This document shows positions 16,194 to 25,250 of a DNA stretch of 64,000 nt, piece after piece. The first letter of the stretch is position 1, and every line of letters begins with the position of its first letter. The translations under genes and the position numbers were made by a program. The notes beneath the pieces were generated by a model, which saw nothing but the letters and a program-made list of their open reading frames with translations, was not told where the DNA came from and made no database searches. This DNA comes from Mycobacterium lacus (GTDB lineage: Bacteria > Actinomycetota > Actinomycetes > Mycobacteriales > Mycobacteriaceae): NCBI RefSeq assembly GCF_010731535.1, contig NZ_AP022581.1, positions 3,915,952 to 3,979,951 on the forward strand, in the 5' to 3' direction.

Positions 16194-17318
16194 ATGGCCG
16201 GTGAACCGGATGTGGTGACGGTGCTGCTGGGTGGTGACGTCATGCTCGGGCGGGGCGTGGATCAGATCCTGCCCCATCCCGGCGATCCGGAGCTCCGCGA
16301 GCCGTATGTGCGTGACGCGCGGGAGTACGTCCGGCTCGCCGAGGAGGCGAACGGGCCGATCCCGCGCCCGGTCGATTGGCGGTGGCCCTGGGGCGAGGTG
16401 CTGCAGCTCCTCGAGGAGGTAGCCCCCGATGTCCGGTTGATCAACCTGGAGACCACGATCACCTCCGGCGGTGAATTCGCAGAGCGCAAAACGGTGTGCT
16501 ATCGGATGCACCCGGAGAACGTGCCAGCGCTGACCGCGTTACGGCCGGATGTGTGCGCCCTCGCGAATAACCACATTCTCGACTTCGGCCACTCGGGGCT
16601 GACCGATACCGTGGCGGGTCTCACCCGGACAGGGATCCAGGGCGTCGGGGCGGGGGCCGACCTGCCCACAGCACGTCGCCCCGCGGTGGTCAACGCGCAT
16701 GATGGGCACCGGGTCCTTGTCGGCTCGATCGCCATGAAGACCGCCGGCGTACCCGAATCCTGGGCCGCGCACCGCGACCGGCCCGGGGTGTGGCTGATCC
16801 GGGAACCTTCGCAGCGGGCCGGCGTCGACGACGTGGCGGCGGGCCTGCTGGCGCACAAACGCGACGGCGATGTCGCTATCGTCTCGCTGCATTGGGGATC
16901 GAATTGGGGCTATGCGATCGCGCCAAGCGACATCGCATTCGCGCACCGGCTGATCGACGCCGGAGTCGACATCGTTCACGGACACTCCTCGCACCATCCC
17001 AGGCCGATCGAGGTATACCGCGGCAAACCGATCCTCTACGGCTGCGGTGACGTCATCGATGACTACGAGGGCATCGGCGGGCACGAATCGTTTCGCGCCG
17101 ACCTCAGGCTGCTGTATCTGACCCGCACCGATCCCCGCCGCGGCGAACTGGTCTCGCTGCGGATGATTCCGCTGCGCGTGCGGAGGATGCGGCTCGAGCG
17201 GGCCTCAACGACCGACACCGGGTGGCTGCGCGCGACGATCGAGCACGCCAGCCGCGGGTTCGGCACTCGTGTCGCGGCGCGACCGGATGACCTCCTGGAG
17301 GTCGGTTGGGCGGCCTAG
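16194..17318 (+). CDS. CapA-family poly-gamma-glutamate synthesis-type protein (Rv0574c-like)
   Basis: A 374-residue protein of the PGA_cap (CapA) metallophosphatase-like family. Motifs: LLGGDVMLGRGVDQ at the N-terminus, INLETTIT, CALANNHILDFG, VSLHWGSNWGY and the pair HGHSSHHPRPIEVYRGKPI, all typical metal-site segments. CapA proteins act in poly-gamma-glutamate export, but the mycobacterial homologue has also been proposed as a phosphatase-type enzyme; the function is unproven. No signal peptide is seen. The stop is 10 bases from the convergent mmpL stop. With the Rv0569-like gene it recalls the DosR-regulated cluster found elsewhere in H37Rv. Confidence 0.85.
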   Translation: MAGEPDVVTVLLGGDVMLGRGVDQILPHPGDPELREPYVRDAREYVRLAEEANGPIPRPVDWRWPWGEVLQLLEEVAPDVRLINLETTITSGGEFAERKTVCYRMHPENVPALTALRPDVCALANNHILDFGHSGLTDTVAGLTRTGIQGVGAGADLPTARRPAVVNAHDGHRVLVGSIAMKTAGVPESWAAHRDRPGVWLIREPSQRAGVDDVAAGLLAHKRDGDVAIVSLHWGSNWGYAIAPSDIAFAHRLIDAGVDIVHGHSSHHPRPIEVYRGKPILYGCGDVIDDYEGIGGHESFRADLRLLYLTRTDPRRGELVSLRMIPLRVRRMRLERASTTDTGWLRATIEHASRGFGTRVAARPDDLLEVGWAA

Positions 17319-17328
17319 CGCCGTTGGA

Positions 17329-20277
17329 TCAGTAGTGAGGTGTGGCCGTCGGCAACCGGTCGGTGCTTTGACCGCCGGAAGGCTCACCGTTGCGGTCAGG
17401 CTCCGGGGGCAGCAGCAGGGCCCGCACTAATGGTCGCGGCCCGAACGGCCGGAGTAGCTGACTGGCGGGGCGGGTGCGCACTTGCTGCGGCCACCAGAAC
17501 CAGCGGCCCATCAGCGCGGCGATGGACGGCATCATGAACGAGCGCACGATCAGCGTGTCGAACAACAGACCCAGGCCGATCGTGGTGCCGACCTGCCCGA
17601 TGACTTTCAGGTCGCTGAAGATGAACGAGGCCATGGTGGCGGCGAAGACCAGGCCGGCGTTCGTCACCACGGCGCCGGTGCCGGCCATCGACCGGATGAT
17701 CCCGGTCTTCAAACCGGCATGGATTTCCTCTTTGAAGCGGGACACCAGCAGCAGGTTGTAGTCGGATCCCACCGCCAGAAGCAGAATGACGGACATCGCC
17801 AGCACCATCCAGTGCAATTCGAAGCCCAGAATATGCTGCCAGACCAGCACGGAAAGACCGAATGATGCACCAAGCGAAAGCAGCACGGTGCCCACAATGG
17901 TGATCGCGGCAACCAGGCTTCGGGTAATGACCAGCATGATGATCAGAATCAAGCTGGCAGCGGCTATTCCCGCGATCATGAGGTCATATTTGGAACCGTC
18001 GCGCATATCCTTAAACACCGCGGCGGTGCCGCCAAGCCAGATATGGGCGCCCTCCACCGGGGTTCCCTTGATGGCTTCCTTCGCGGCCCTCATGATCGGG
18101 TCGACGTGCGAAATCCCTTCGGGGGTTGCCGGATCGCCCTCGTGGGAGATGATGAAGCGAGCGGCGTGCCCGTCCGGCGACACGAACATCTTCAGGCCCC
18201 GCTTGAAATCGGGGTTGTCGAATACTTCCGGCGGTATATAGAAAGAATCGTCGTTCTTGGCGGCATCGAATGCCTGACCCATGGCGGTCGAGTTTTGACT
18301 CATCACGTCCATCTGGTCATACAGCGAGGACATCGAGCTGTGCATGGACAGCATCATTGTCTTCATCGTCTTCATCGTCTCGATCTGCGGCGGCAGCTGG
18401 GCGAGCATTTGCGGCATCAAAACATCCAGCTTGTCCAATTGGCCGGAGAGTTCCGTCAGCTTCTCGGTGACCTGGTCCACACCGTCAAGTGCATCGAATA
18501 TGGATCGCAGCGACCAGCAGATGGGAATGTCGAAGCAGTGCCTCTCCCAGTAGAAGTAGCTGCGAATCGGACGCCAGAAGTCATCGAAGTCGGCGATGTG
18601 ATCCCGCAGTTCGTTCGTAATACCCACCATTTCCTGCGTCAGTTTGTCCATGTTGTGCGTGACGGCGACGGTTTGGGACATGATGTCGTACATGCGCTGC
18701 ATGGTGTCGATCGACTGCTGCATCGCGTCGGCCTGTTTGAGCATGTCGTCCATGCGTAGGTGCATATACTGCTGGTTCTCCACCTGCGTGGTGTTTTGCA
18801 TGCTGATTTGGAACGGTATGGAAGTATGCTCGATCGGCGTTCCCAACGGCCTCGTTATTGCCTGCACCCGCGCGACACCGGGAATGTGAAAAACGCCCCT
18901 GGCAATCCTGTCCAATACCAGCATGCCGGCCGGATTGCGTAGATCATGATCGGTCTCGATCAATAACAATTCCGGATTCATCCGGGCTTGGGAAAAGTGG
19001 CGGTCGGCGGCAGCATATCCGATATTCGCCGGCGTGCTGGCTGGCAAATATTTGCGGCTGTCGTAATTGGTCCGATACCCCGGCAGGGCGAGCAGCCCGA
19101 CCAAGGCGATGCCAACCGCCACCGCCAGAATCGGCCCGGGCCAGCGGACGATCGCGGTGCCCACCCGTCGCCATCCCCGCGTCCTCATCGTTCGCTTGGG
19201 GTCGAACAGCCCGAAATGACTGCCGATGGTCAGCACGGCCGGACCCAGCGTGATCGCCGCAGCCACGGCTACCAGCATTCCCACCGCGCATGGCACGCCG
19301 AGCGTCTGGAAATAGGGCAGCCGGGTAAAGCTGAGGCAATACATCGCACCGGCAATGGTGAGACCCGAGCCGATTACCACGTGCGCGGTGCCGTGGAACA
19401 TGGTGTAGAACGCTTTTTCCCGGTCCTGGCCGAGCCCACGGGCCTCTTGATATCGGCCAAGGACAAAGATCGCATAGTCCGTCCCCGCGGCGATGGCCAT
19501 CAACACCAGCAGATTAACCGCGAAAGTCGATAATCCGATGATGTCGTTATGGCCCAGAAATGCGACAACGCCGCGGGCCGCCATCAGCTCAAGTGTGACC
19601 ATGAGCAGGGTGAGAATCACCGTAACAATGGAGCGGTAGACAAACAGCAACATCACGATGATCACCAGGAAGGTGATCGCGGTGACCCTTTTGACGCCCT
19701 TCTCACCGGCCGACGACTGGTCGGCATTCAGCGCCGCCGCGCCGGTGACATAAGCCTTGACCCCGGGCGGCGGCGGCGTGCTGTCGACGATCTGGCGCAC
19801 CGACTTGACGGACTCGTTGGCCAACGTCTCACCCTGGTTACCGGCGAGGTACACCTGGACGTAGGCGGCCTTGCCATCGGAGCTTTGCGAGCCGGCCGCG
19901 GTGAGCGGATCCCCCCAGAAGTCCTGGATGTGCTGCACGTGCTTGGTGTCCCGCGAGAGCTTCCTGATCAGCTCGTCGTAGAAGTGGTGGGCGTCATCGC
20001 CAAGCGGCTTCTCGCCCTCCAGGACGATCATGATCGCGCTGTCGGTGCTGAATTCGTTGAACACCTTGCCGACGCGTTTCATCGCCTGCATCGACTCCGC
20101 ATCGTTGGGACTCATCGACACCGTGTGTTCTCTTCCGACTTGGTCCAGCGACGGGACGAAAACGGTGAGGACGACGACAAGTCCCACCCAGAACAAGACG
20201 ATCGGGACCGCGAAGGTGTGCACAAACCGCGCGAATTTCGGGCTCGTCGGAAGCTGTGCGGTCGGGTTGACGGTCAT
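17329..20277 (-). CDS. RND transporter of the MmpL4 type (second copy)
   Basis: A 982-residue MmpL inner-membrane transporter driven by the proton gradient. Topology: one helix at residues 23-45, a periplasmic domain (45-195), five helices (195-370), a helix near 400, then a large periplasmic domain with a long coiled-coil hairpin (about 490-690, rich in Met/Gln), and five helices (about 765-925). The proton-relay Asp-Tyr pairs are in AAGTDYAIF and AVGSDYNLLL. It is very similar throughout to the MmpL4 protein encoded at 22301-25189, but has a longer C-terminus. Start overlaps the mmpS stop (ATGA). Cargo unknown; lipid or siderophore are both plausible. Confidence 0.9.
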   Translation of the reverse strand: MTVNPTAQLPTSPKFARFVHTFAVPIVLFWVGLVVVLTVFVPSLDQVGREHTVSMSPNDAESMQAMKRVGKVFNEFSTDSAIMIVLEGEKPLGDDAHHFYDELIRKLSRDTKHVQHIQDFWGDPLTAAGSQSSDGKAAYVQVYLAGNQGETLANESVKSVRQIVDSTPPPPGVKAYVTGAAALNADQSSAGEKGVKRVTAITFLVIIVMLLFVYRSIVTVILTLLMVTLELMAARGVVAFLGHNDIIGLSTFAVNLLVLMAIAAGTDYAIFVLGRYQEARGLGQDREKAFYTMFHGTAHVVIGSGLTIAGAMYCLSFTRLPYFQTLGVPCAVGMLVAVAAAITLGPAVLTIGSHFGLFDPKRTMRTRGWRRVGTAIVRWPGPILAVAVGIALVGLLALPGYRTNYDSRKYLPASTPANIGYAAADRHFSQARMNPELLLIETDHDLRNPAGMLVLDRIARGVFHIPGVARVQAITRPLGTPIEHTSIPFQISMQNTTQVENQQYMHLRMDDMLKQADAMQQSIDTMQRMYDIMSQTVAVTHNMDKLTQEMVGITNELRDHIADFDDFWRPIRSYFYWERHCFDIPICWSLRSIFDALDGVDQVTEKLTELSGQLDKLDVLMPQMLAQLPPQIETMKTMKTMMLSMHSSMSSLYDQMDVMSQNSTAMGQAFDAAKNDDSFYIPPEVFDNPDFKRGLKMFVSPDGHAARFIISHEGDPATPEGISHVDPIMRAAKEAIKGTPVEGAHIWLGGTAAVFKDMRDGSKYDLMIAGIAAASLILIIMLVITRSLVAAITIVGTVLLSLGASFGLSVLVWQHILGFELHWMVLAMSVILLLAVGSDYNLLLVSRFKEEIHAGLKTGIIRSMAGTGAVVTNAGLVFAATMASFIFSDLKVIGQVGTTIGLGLLFDTLIVRSFMMPSIAALMGRWFWWPQQVRTRPASQLLRPFGPRPLVRALLLPPEPDRNGEPSGGQSTDRLPTATPHY

Positions 20278-20855
20278 GCGGACTTCACTATGCAGAAGGT
20301 TTGAGCTTTCACTCCGCTCGCCGACCTTTCGTCTTTGACTACGTCATTCACGATGATCCGGCAGCCGACCTGGTCGGCGTCGGCCTGCGCGATCACGTTG
20401 ACACTCACCGAGGGAAGTGTCGTGGTGACCGACAGCGTCCAGGGCAGCGGCGCATTGTCCACGCGGCGCGGCTGGGCGTTGATGTCCAGATAGTTGATGT
20501 TGGCTACCGCCCCGGGTGGGCCAAATACCTCATAGACCACATGCTTGGGGTTAAACGGCTTGATGTCATCGGAAATGCCGCTGGTGATCTGGCCCCTGTC
20601 ATGCACGCCGAAGAATGTGCGTAGCCGAGCCACGCAAAACCCGGCCACCGCGACGACGATCGCGATGATCAGCACGATCCACACCCGCTTGAGGACGCTG
20701 GCAACCGAAAAGTTCGCCAGCCCAATCACCTTCCGCTTGCCGGGCGCGGGGCCTATCCGAGCGCTGGCGCCACGACTCGGCCCGGCATCGGCCGGAGTCG
20801 TCCATGTCGCAGATGGCGCGCCGCTACCGCGGCGCGATGTACGGTCCAGCACCAC
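20274..20855 (-). CDS. MmpS accessory protein with long N-terminal extension
   Basis: A 193-residue MmpS protein, the small periplasmic partner of an MmpL transporter. It has a 50-residue basic Ser/Pro-rich cytoplasmic extension not present in the 140-residue MmpS4, one membrane helix (VWIVLIIAIVVAVAGFCV), and a beta-sandwich domain with KPFNPKHVVYEVFGPPGAVA and a conserved Cys pair (QVGCRIIV and TFCIVKSA). A strong AGGAGG sits 9 bases before the GTG and overlaps the end of the TetR gene. The three minus-strand genes TetR-mmpS-mmpL look like one operon. Confidence 0.88.
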   Translation of the reverse strand: MVLDRTSRRGSGAPSATWTTPADAGPSRGASARIGPAPGKRKVIGLANFSVASVLKRVWIVLIIAIVVAVAGFCVARLRTFFGVHDRGQITSGISDDIKPFNPKHVVYEVFGPPGAVANINYLDINAQPRRVDNAPLPWTLSVTTTLPSVSVNVIAQADADQVGCRIIVNDVVKDERSASGVKAQTFCIVKSA

Positions 20856-20861
20856 GGCCAG

Positions 20862-21554
20862 TCACCTCCTATCCGGTGATTCCGAGATGAGCCCGATACA
20901 GGTAGCCGTGAGCAGTCGGGTGAGCGCGGGAGCAAAGTCGAGCTGCCACTCCGGTGGGAGGACGTCCGGTTCCTCGTAGGCGTCGGTGAGCCGTTCCGGG
21001 GGGTTGGCAATGTGCCACAGCGTCGCCCCCAGGGAGTAGGCGGCCAACAGGATATCGAAGGCGCCCGCACGCCCGAGCGCCGGCAGCGCCCGCTCGATCG
21101 CGCCCGTCAGGGCGAGGACGGCCGTCGTGCTGGTCCGTTTGACCTCGACAACCCGCTCGGCGTCGACCTCGTGCTCGAGATGGAGGTGAAGATTGGCCAG
21201 CAGGTCGCAAAACAGCGGATCGGCGGCCAGACCGTTGGCCAACGTCTCCGCCACCCGCGACGGCGACATCGGACCGGGCTCCGCCAACTGCGCGGACACC
21301 GTGTCCGACCACCGCACCCAACCCTCGGCGGCGAGATGCAGCAGCACCTCCTTATGGGAGGTGAAGTAGCGGCGCACCGCCGAATAGTGAATCCCGGCGC
21401 GGCCCGCGACCGCCGTCAACGTCACCGACGCGACACCGGTCTCAAGGGCCAGCGAGCGAGCGGCTTCCACCAACGCCGCCGCACGTTGGCGCTTGTTTTC
21501 CTCGGTGCGCGCGCGCCGAAAGGCAAGTTGCGCCACCGGCCGAGGATAACGCAC
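20862..21554 (-). CDS. TetR-family regulator of the mmpS/mmpL locus
   Basis: A 230-residue TetR repressor. The N-terminal DNA-binding domain reads RQRAAALVEAARSLALETGV, then VTLTAVAGRAGIHYSAVRRY and FTSHKEVLLHLAAEGW; the C-terminal ligand domain has no recognisable signature. It corresponds in position to Rv0452. It is the first gene of the minus-strand export operon and faces mmpS4. Two TAACGCA/TGCGTTA palindromes nearby, one over its own start codon, are candidate operators for autoregulation and for control of both pairs. The start is uncertain: a GTG six codons downstream is also possible. Confidence 0.85.
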   Translation of the reverse strand: MRYPRPVAQLAFRRARTEENKRQRAAALVEAARSLALETGVASVTLTAVAGRAGIHYSAVRRYFTSHKEVLLHLAAEGWVRWSDTVSAQLAEPGPMSPSRVAETLANGLAADPLFCDLLANLHLHLEHEVDAERVVEVKRTSTTAVLALTGAIERALPALGRAGAFDILLAAYSLGATLWHIANPPERLTDAYEEPDVLPPEWQLDFAPALTRLLTATCIGLISESPDRR

Positions 21555-21608
21555 ATTGCGTGATTTGGGAGCGGCAAACCTTACCGTTACGCACGTGATA
21601 TGCGTTAC
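21547..21608. promoter_or_regulatory. Two palindromes, candidate TetR operators
   Basis: ATAACGCA-CAT-TGCGTGAT (21546-21563) covers the TetR start codon, and GTTACGCA-N7-TGCGTTAC lies at 21586-21608. Both share TNACGCA facing TGCGT. Repeated palindromes with the same half-site between divergent genes, one encoding a TetR protein, suggest operators. Confidence 0.5.
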
Positions 21609-21660
21609 ACTTCAGTGCGCGAGGGGAAGGAGTTAACGATTCCAGCCGGTCATGATTTAC

Positions 21661-21679
21661 TTAGGCAAGGCTTGGCTGT
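21661..21679 (+). promoter_or_regulatory. IdeR-like iron box upstream of mmpS4
   Basis: TTAGGCAAGGCTTGGCTGT matches the 19-base IdeR consensus TTAGGTTAGGCTAACCTAA at 13 positions, and at 16 when A/T exchanges at the W positions are allowed. It lies 203 bases before the mmpS4 start. mmpS4 and mmpL4 are iron-repressed through IdeR in M. tuberculosis. The first half-site is much better than the second. Confidence 0.5.
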
Positions 21680-21881
21680 GCTTGGTGCGCTGCCGACTCG
21701 GCCTGAACCACAGTGGCTTCGGCCTCGCGCAACGTCTTCACGCACGGCGGAGTCGCCGCGGGCATCGCGATCGACGTGCGATAGTCGTGCGCCGTGATGT
21801 GCAGTTGCACACGTGCCAGCGGGCGACGTAGCGTCCGCCCGTAGAAATGTCGACCGATGAAAGGGACTCGAGATTCTCAGG

Positions 21882-22304
21882 GTGCTGTCGCGGATTTGGA
21901 TTCCGTTGGTCATCTTGGCGGTGGTCATCGTCGGGGGATTCACCGTGTACCGCGTCCGTGGCTTCTTCGCCTCCGAGAAGCGCCCGTCGTACGCCGACAG
22001 CAACCTGGAAAGCACGAAGCCATTCAACCCCAAGCAGCTGACTTACGAAGTCTTCGGACCGCCCGGAACCGTCGCGGATATCAGCTATTTCGACGTCAAT
22101 TCCGAGCCACAGCGGATCGATGGAGCGGTGTTGCCGTGGTCGTTGCACATCACGACAAACTTGGCGGCGGTCATGGGAAACATCGTGGCGCAGGGGGATA
22201 GCGACAGCATTGGCTGCCGGATCACCGTGGACGGCGTCGTCAAAGCCGAGAGAATTTCCAACGAGGTCAACGCCTACACCTTTTGCGTGGTGAAGTCGGC
22301 GTGA
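21882..22304 (+). CDS. mmpS4: MmpS4 siderophore-export accessory protein
   Basis: A 140-residue MmpS protein, the same length as M. tuberculosis MmpS4 and close to it throughout: one membrane helix (WIPLVILAVVIVGGFTVY), then KPFNPKQLTYEVFGPPGTVA, ISYFDVNSEPQRIDGAVLPW and the Cys pair in SIGCRITVDG and TFCVVKSA. MmpS4 works with MmpL4 to export mycobactin and carboxymycobactin. The GTG at 21882 matches the family N-terminus; its ribosome site is weak. The stop overlaps the mmpL4 start by four bases. An iron-box-like sequence lies upstream. Confidence 0.92.
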   Translation: MLSRIWIPLVILAVVIVGGFTVYRVRGFFASEKRPSYADSNLESTKPFNPKQLTYEVFGPPGTVADISYFDVNSEPQRIDGAVLPWSLHITTNLAAVMGNIVAQGDSDSIGCRITVDGVVKAERISNEVNAYTFCVVKSA

Positions 22305-25189
22305 CTACCAGATACGCGAACGACCCCGGCGCCAGCACCGAGCCCGAAAGGCCGTTCATCGCGCGGATGATCCACGCCTTTGCGGTGCCCATCATCCTTG
22401 GCTGGCTGGCACTGTGCGTGGTCGTCAGCGTGTTCGTCCCGTCGCTGGAAGAAGTCGGCCAGGAGCGATCGGTCTCGCTGAGCCCCAAGGAAGCGCCGTC
22501 GTTCGCGTCGATGAAGGAGATCGGCCGGGCGTTCAAGGAGGGGAACTCCGACAGTGTGGCGATGATCGTCATCGAGGGTGATCAGCCCCTCGGCGACGAA
22601 GCCCACAGGTACTACGACGGCCTGATTCGCCGGTTGAGAGCCGATCACAAACACGTCCAGAGCATCCAGGACTTCTGGGGGGATCCACTCACGGCCGCGG
22701 GCGCGCAAAGCAACGACGGCAAGGCCGCCTATGTCCAGTTGAATCTCGGTGGTAACCAGGGCGAGCCGCTGGCCAACGAGTCCGTCGACGCGGTCCGCAA
22801 AATCGTCGAACAAACGCCCGCGCCGCCCGGGATCAAGGCCTATGTCACCGGGCCGTCGCCGCTCGTTGCCGATATGCACCACAGCGGCGACAGATCCATG
22901 ATCAGGATCACCGCGGTGACGATCGCCGTGATTTTCCTCATGTTGCTCCTCGTCTACCGCTCGCTCATCACCGTGATTCTGCTGCTGCTCACGGTCGGGA
23001 TCGAATTGACGGCGGCGCGGGGGGTCGTCGCGGTGCTCGGCCACACCGGGGCCATCGGGCTTTCCACCTTCGCGGTCAGCCTGCTCACTTCGCTGGCGAT
23101 CGCCGCCGGTACGGACTACGGGATCTTCATCATCGGGCGCTACCAAGAAGCGCGCCAAGCCGGCGAGGACAGGGAAGCGGCCTTCTACACCATGTACCGC
23201 GGGACCGCTCACGTCATCCTGGGCTCGGGATTGACCATCGCCGGGGCCACTTTCTGCCTCAGGTTCGCCCGGATGCCCTACTTCGAAACCCTGGGTATCC
23301 CCTGCGCGGTGGGGATGCTGGTCGCGGTGGCGGTGGCGTTGACGCTGGGGCCCGCGGTCCTTCACGTCGGTAGCCGTTTCGGCCTGTTCGACCCCAAGCG
23401 GCTGCTCAAGACTCGTGGCTGGCGACGCGTCGGCACCGTGGTGGTCCGCTGGCCCCTACCGATCCTCGCCGCCACGTGCGCCATCGCCCTGGTCGGCCTG
23501 CTCGCGCTGCCCGGATACAAGACCAACTACAACGACCGGGCGTATCTGCCGGGATTCATCCCAGCCAACGAAGGCTATGCGGCCGCGGATCGCCATTTCT
23601 CCCAGGCCCGGATGAAGCCGGAGATCTTGATGATCGAGTCCGACCACGACATGCGAAATCCGGCGGACTTTCTGGTCTTGGACAGGCTGGCCAAGGGGGT
23701 CTTCCGTGTTCCGGGCATCTCCCGGGTACAGGCAATAACCAGGCCCGACGGCACGACGATGGATCACACGTCGATACCGTTCCAGATCAGCATGCAAAAC
23801 GCCGGCCAACTGCAGACCATGCATTACCAGCGCAAACGTATGGACGACATGCTGAAGCAGGCCGATGAGATGGCCAAGACGATCGCGATTTTGAAGCGGA
23901 TGCACAGCTTGATGTCCGAGATGGCCGACACTACTCACCGGATGGTCGGCGACACCGAGCAGATGAAGGAAATCACCGACGAATTGCGTGATCATATCGC
24001 GGATTTTGATGATTTCTGGCGCCCGATCCGCAGCTATTTCTACTGGGAAAAGCACTGCTTCGACATCCCCATCTGCTGGTCGATCCGATCGATCTTCGAT
24101 GCGCTGGACGGCGTCGACAAACTCAGCGAGCAAATCGGCTTCCTGCTGGGCGACCTGCGCAACATGGATCGACTGATGCCGCAGATGGTCGCCCAGCTCC
24201 CGCCGCAGATCGAAGCCATGGAGACCATGCGGATCCTGATGCTGAGCATGCACAGCACCATGTCCGGGATTTTCGATCAGATGGACGCGATGAGCGACAA
24301 CGCGACGGCCATGGGGAAGGCTTTCGACGCCGCCAAGAACGACGACTCGTTCTACCTTCCGCCCGAGGTTTTCAAAAACAAGGACTTCCAGCGTGCGATG
24401 AACTCGTTCCTGTCACCGGACGGGCACGCGGCTCGGTTCATCATCCTGCACCGGGGAGATCCCGCAACGCCCGAGGGCATAAAAAGCATCGACGCGATAC
24501 GCACGGCGGCAGAGGAATCGCTCAAGGGAACTCCATTGGAGGACGCAAAGATCTATCTAGCCGGCACGGCGGCCGTCTTCCACGACATCTCTGAAGGCGC
24601 CCAATGGGATCTGCTGATCGCGGGAATTTCTTCGCTCTGCCTCATTTTCATCATCATGCTGATCATCACGCGGGCGTTTATTGCGGCCGCGGTGATCGTG
24701 GGTACGGTGGCGCTGTCACTCGGCGCTTCCTTTGGCCTGTCCGTGCTGCTCTGGCAACACATTCTTGAGATCCAACTGCACTGGCTGGTGCTCGCGATGT
24801 CGGTCATCGTTCTCTTGGCGGTGGGTTCCGACTACAACCTGCTCCTGGTCTCCCGGTTCAAACAGGAAATAGGCGCCGGGCTGAACACCGGCATCATCCG
24901 GTCGATGGGCGGCACCGGCAAGGTCGTGACCAATGCCGGCCTGGTGTTCGCCGTCACCATGGCGTCGATGGCCGTCAGCGATCTACGGGTCATCGGGCAG
25001 GTGGGCACCACCATCGGCCTGGGTCTGCTGTTCGACACGTTGATCGTGCGCTCCTTCATGACGCCGTCCATCGCCGCGCTGCTGGGCCGCTGGTTCTGGT
25101 GGCCGATGAGGGTGCGCTCACGACCTGCCCGGATCCCGTCCGCGCCGGTCCAACCCACACCGGATCGTGCCCTGGTGTACAGCGACTAG
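22301..25189 (+). CDS. mmpL4: MmpL4 siderophore-export RND transporter
   Basis: A 962-residue MmpL transporter of the inner membrane. It has an N-terminal helix (AVPIILGWLALCVVVSVFV), the porter domain, five helices to residue 365 with AAGTDYGIFIIG (proton-relay Asp-Tyr), a second large periplasmic region with coiled coil (about 480-690) containing SYFYWEKHCFDIPICW, and five C-terminal helices with AVGSDYNLLLVSRF. Agreement with M. tuberculosis MmpL4 (967 residues) is very high from end to end as I recall it. The GTG at 22301 overlaps the mmpS4 stop (GTGA). With MmpS4 and the Rv0455c-type protein it should secrete siderophores. Confidence 0.93.
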   Translation: MTTRYANDPGASTEPERPFIARMIHAFAVPIILGWLALCVVVSVFVPSLEEVGQERSVSLSPKEAPSFASMKEIGRAFKEGNSDSVAMIVIEGDQPLGDEAHRYYDGLIRRLRADHKHVQSIQDFWGDPLTAAGAQSNDGKAAYVQLNLGGNQGEPLANESVDAVRKIVEQTPAPPGIKAYVTGPSPLVADMHHSGDRSMIRITAVTIAVIFLMLLLVYRSLITVILLLLTVGIELTAARGVVAVLGHTGAIGLSTFAVSLLTSLAIAAGTDYGIFIIGRYQEARQAGEDREAAFYTMYRGTAHVILGSGLTIAGATFCLRFARMPYFETLGIPCAVGMLVAVAVALTLGPAVLHVGSRFGLFDPKRLLKTRGWRRVGTVVVRWPLPILAATCAIALVGLLALPGYKTNYNDRAYLPGFIPANEGYAAADRHFSQARMKPEILMIESDHDMRNPADFLVLDRLAKGVFRVPGISRVQAITRPDGTTMDHTSIPFQISMQNAGQLQTMHYQRKRMDDMLKQADEMAKTIAILKRMHSLMSEMADTTHRMVGDTEQMKEITDELRDHIADFDDFWRPIRSYFYWEKHCFDIPICWSIRSIFDALDGVDKLSEQIGFLLGDLRNMDRLMPQMVAQLPPQIEAMETMRILMLSMHSTMSGIFDQMDAMSDNATAMGKAFDAAKNDDSFYLPPEVFKNKDFQRAMNSFLSPDGHAARFIILHRGDPATPEGIKSIDAIRTAAEESLKGTPLEDAKIYLAGTAAVFHDISEGAQWDLLIAGISSLCLIFIIMLIITRAFIAAAVIVGTVALSLGASFGLSVLLWQHILEIQLHWLVLAMSVIVLLAVGSDYNLLLVSRFKQEIGAGLNTGIIRSMGGTGKVVTNAGLVFAVTMASMAVSDLRVIGQVGTTIGLGLLFDTLIVRSFMTPSIAALLGRWFWWPMRVRSRPARIPSAPVQPTPDRALVYSD

Positions 25190-25216
25190 CTAGTGGCGGA
25201 GGCGGCGCCGGCCCGG

Positions 25217-25243
25217 CCGTCCGCCCACCCGGCAGCTCCGAAT
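25217..25243 (+). promoter_or_regulatory. SigK promoter of the Rv0449c-rskA operon
   Basis: CCGTCC (25217-25222), a 16-base spacer and CGAAT (25239-25243) match the published SigK consensus CCATCC-N16/17-CGAAT with one mismatch. Transcription would start at about 25250, directly at the GTG of the first gene, giving a leaderless message. The operon ends with sigK and rskA, so this is the autoregulatory promoter. Confidence 0.75.
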
Positions 25244-25250
25244 AGCTGGT

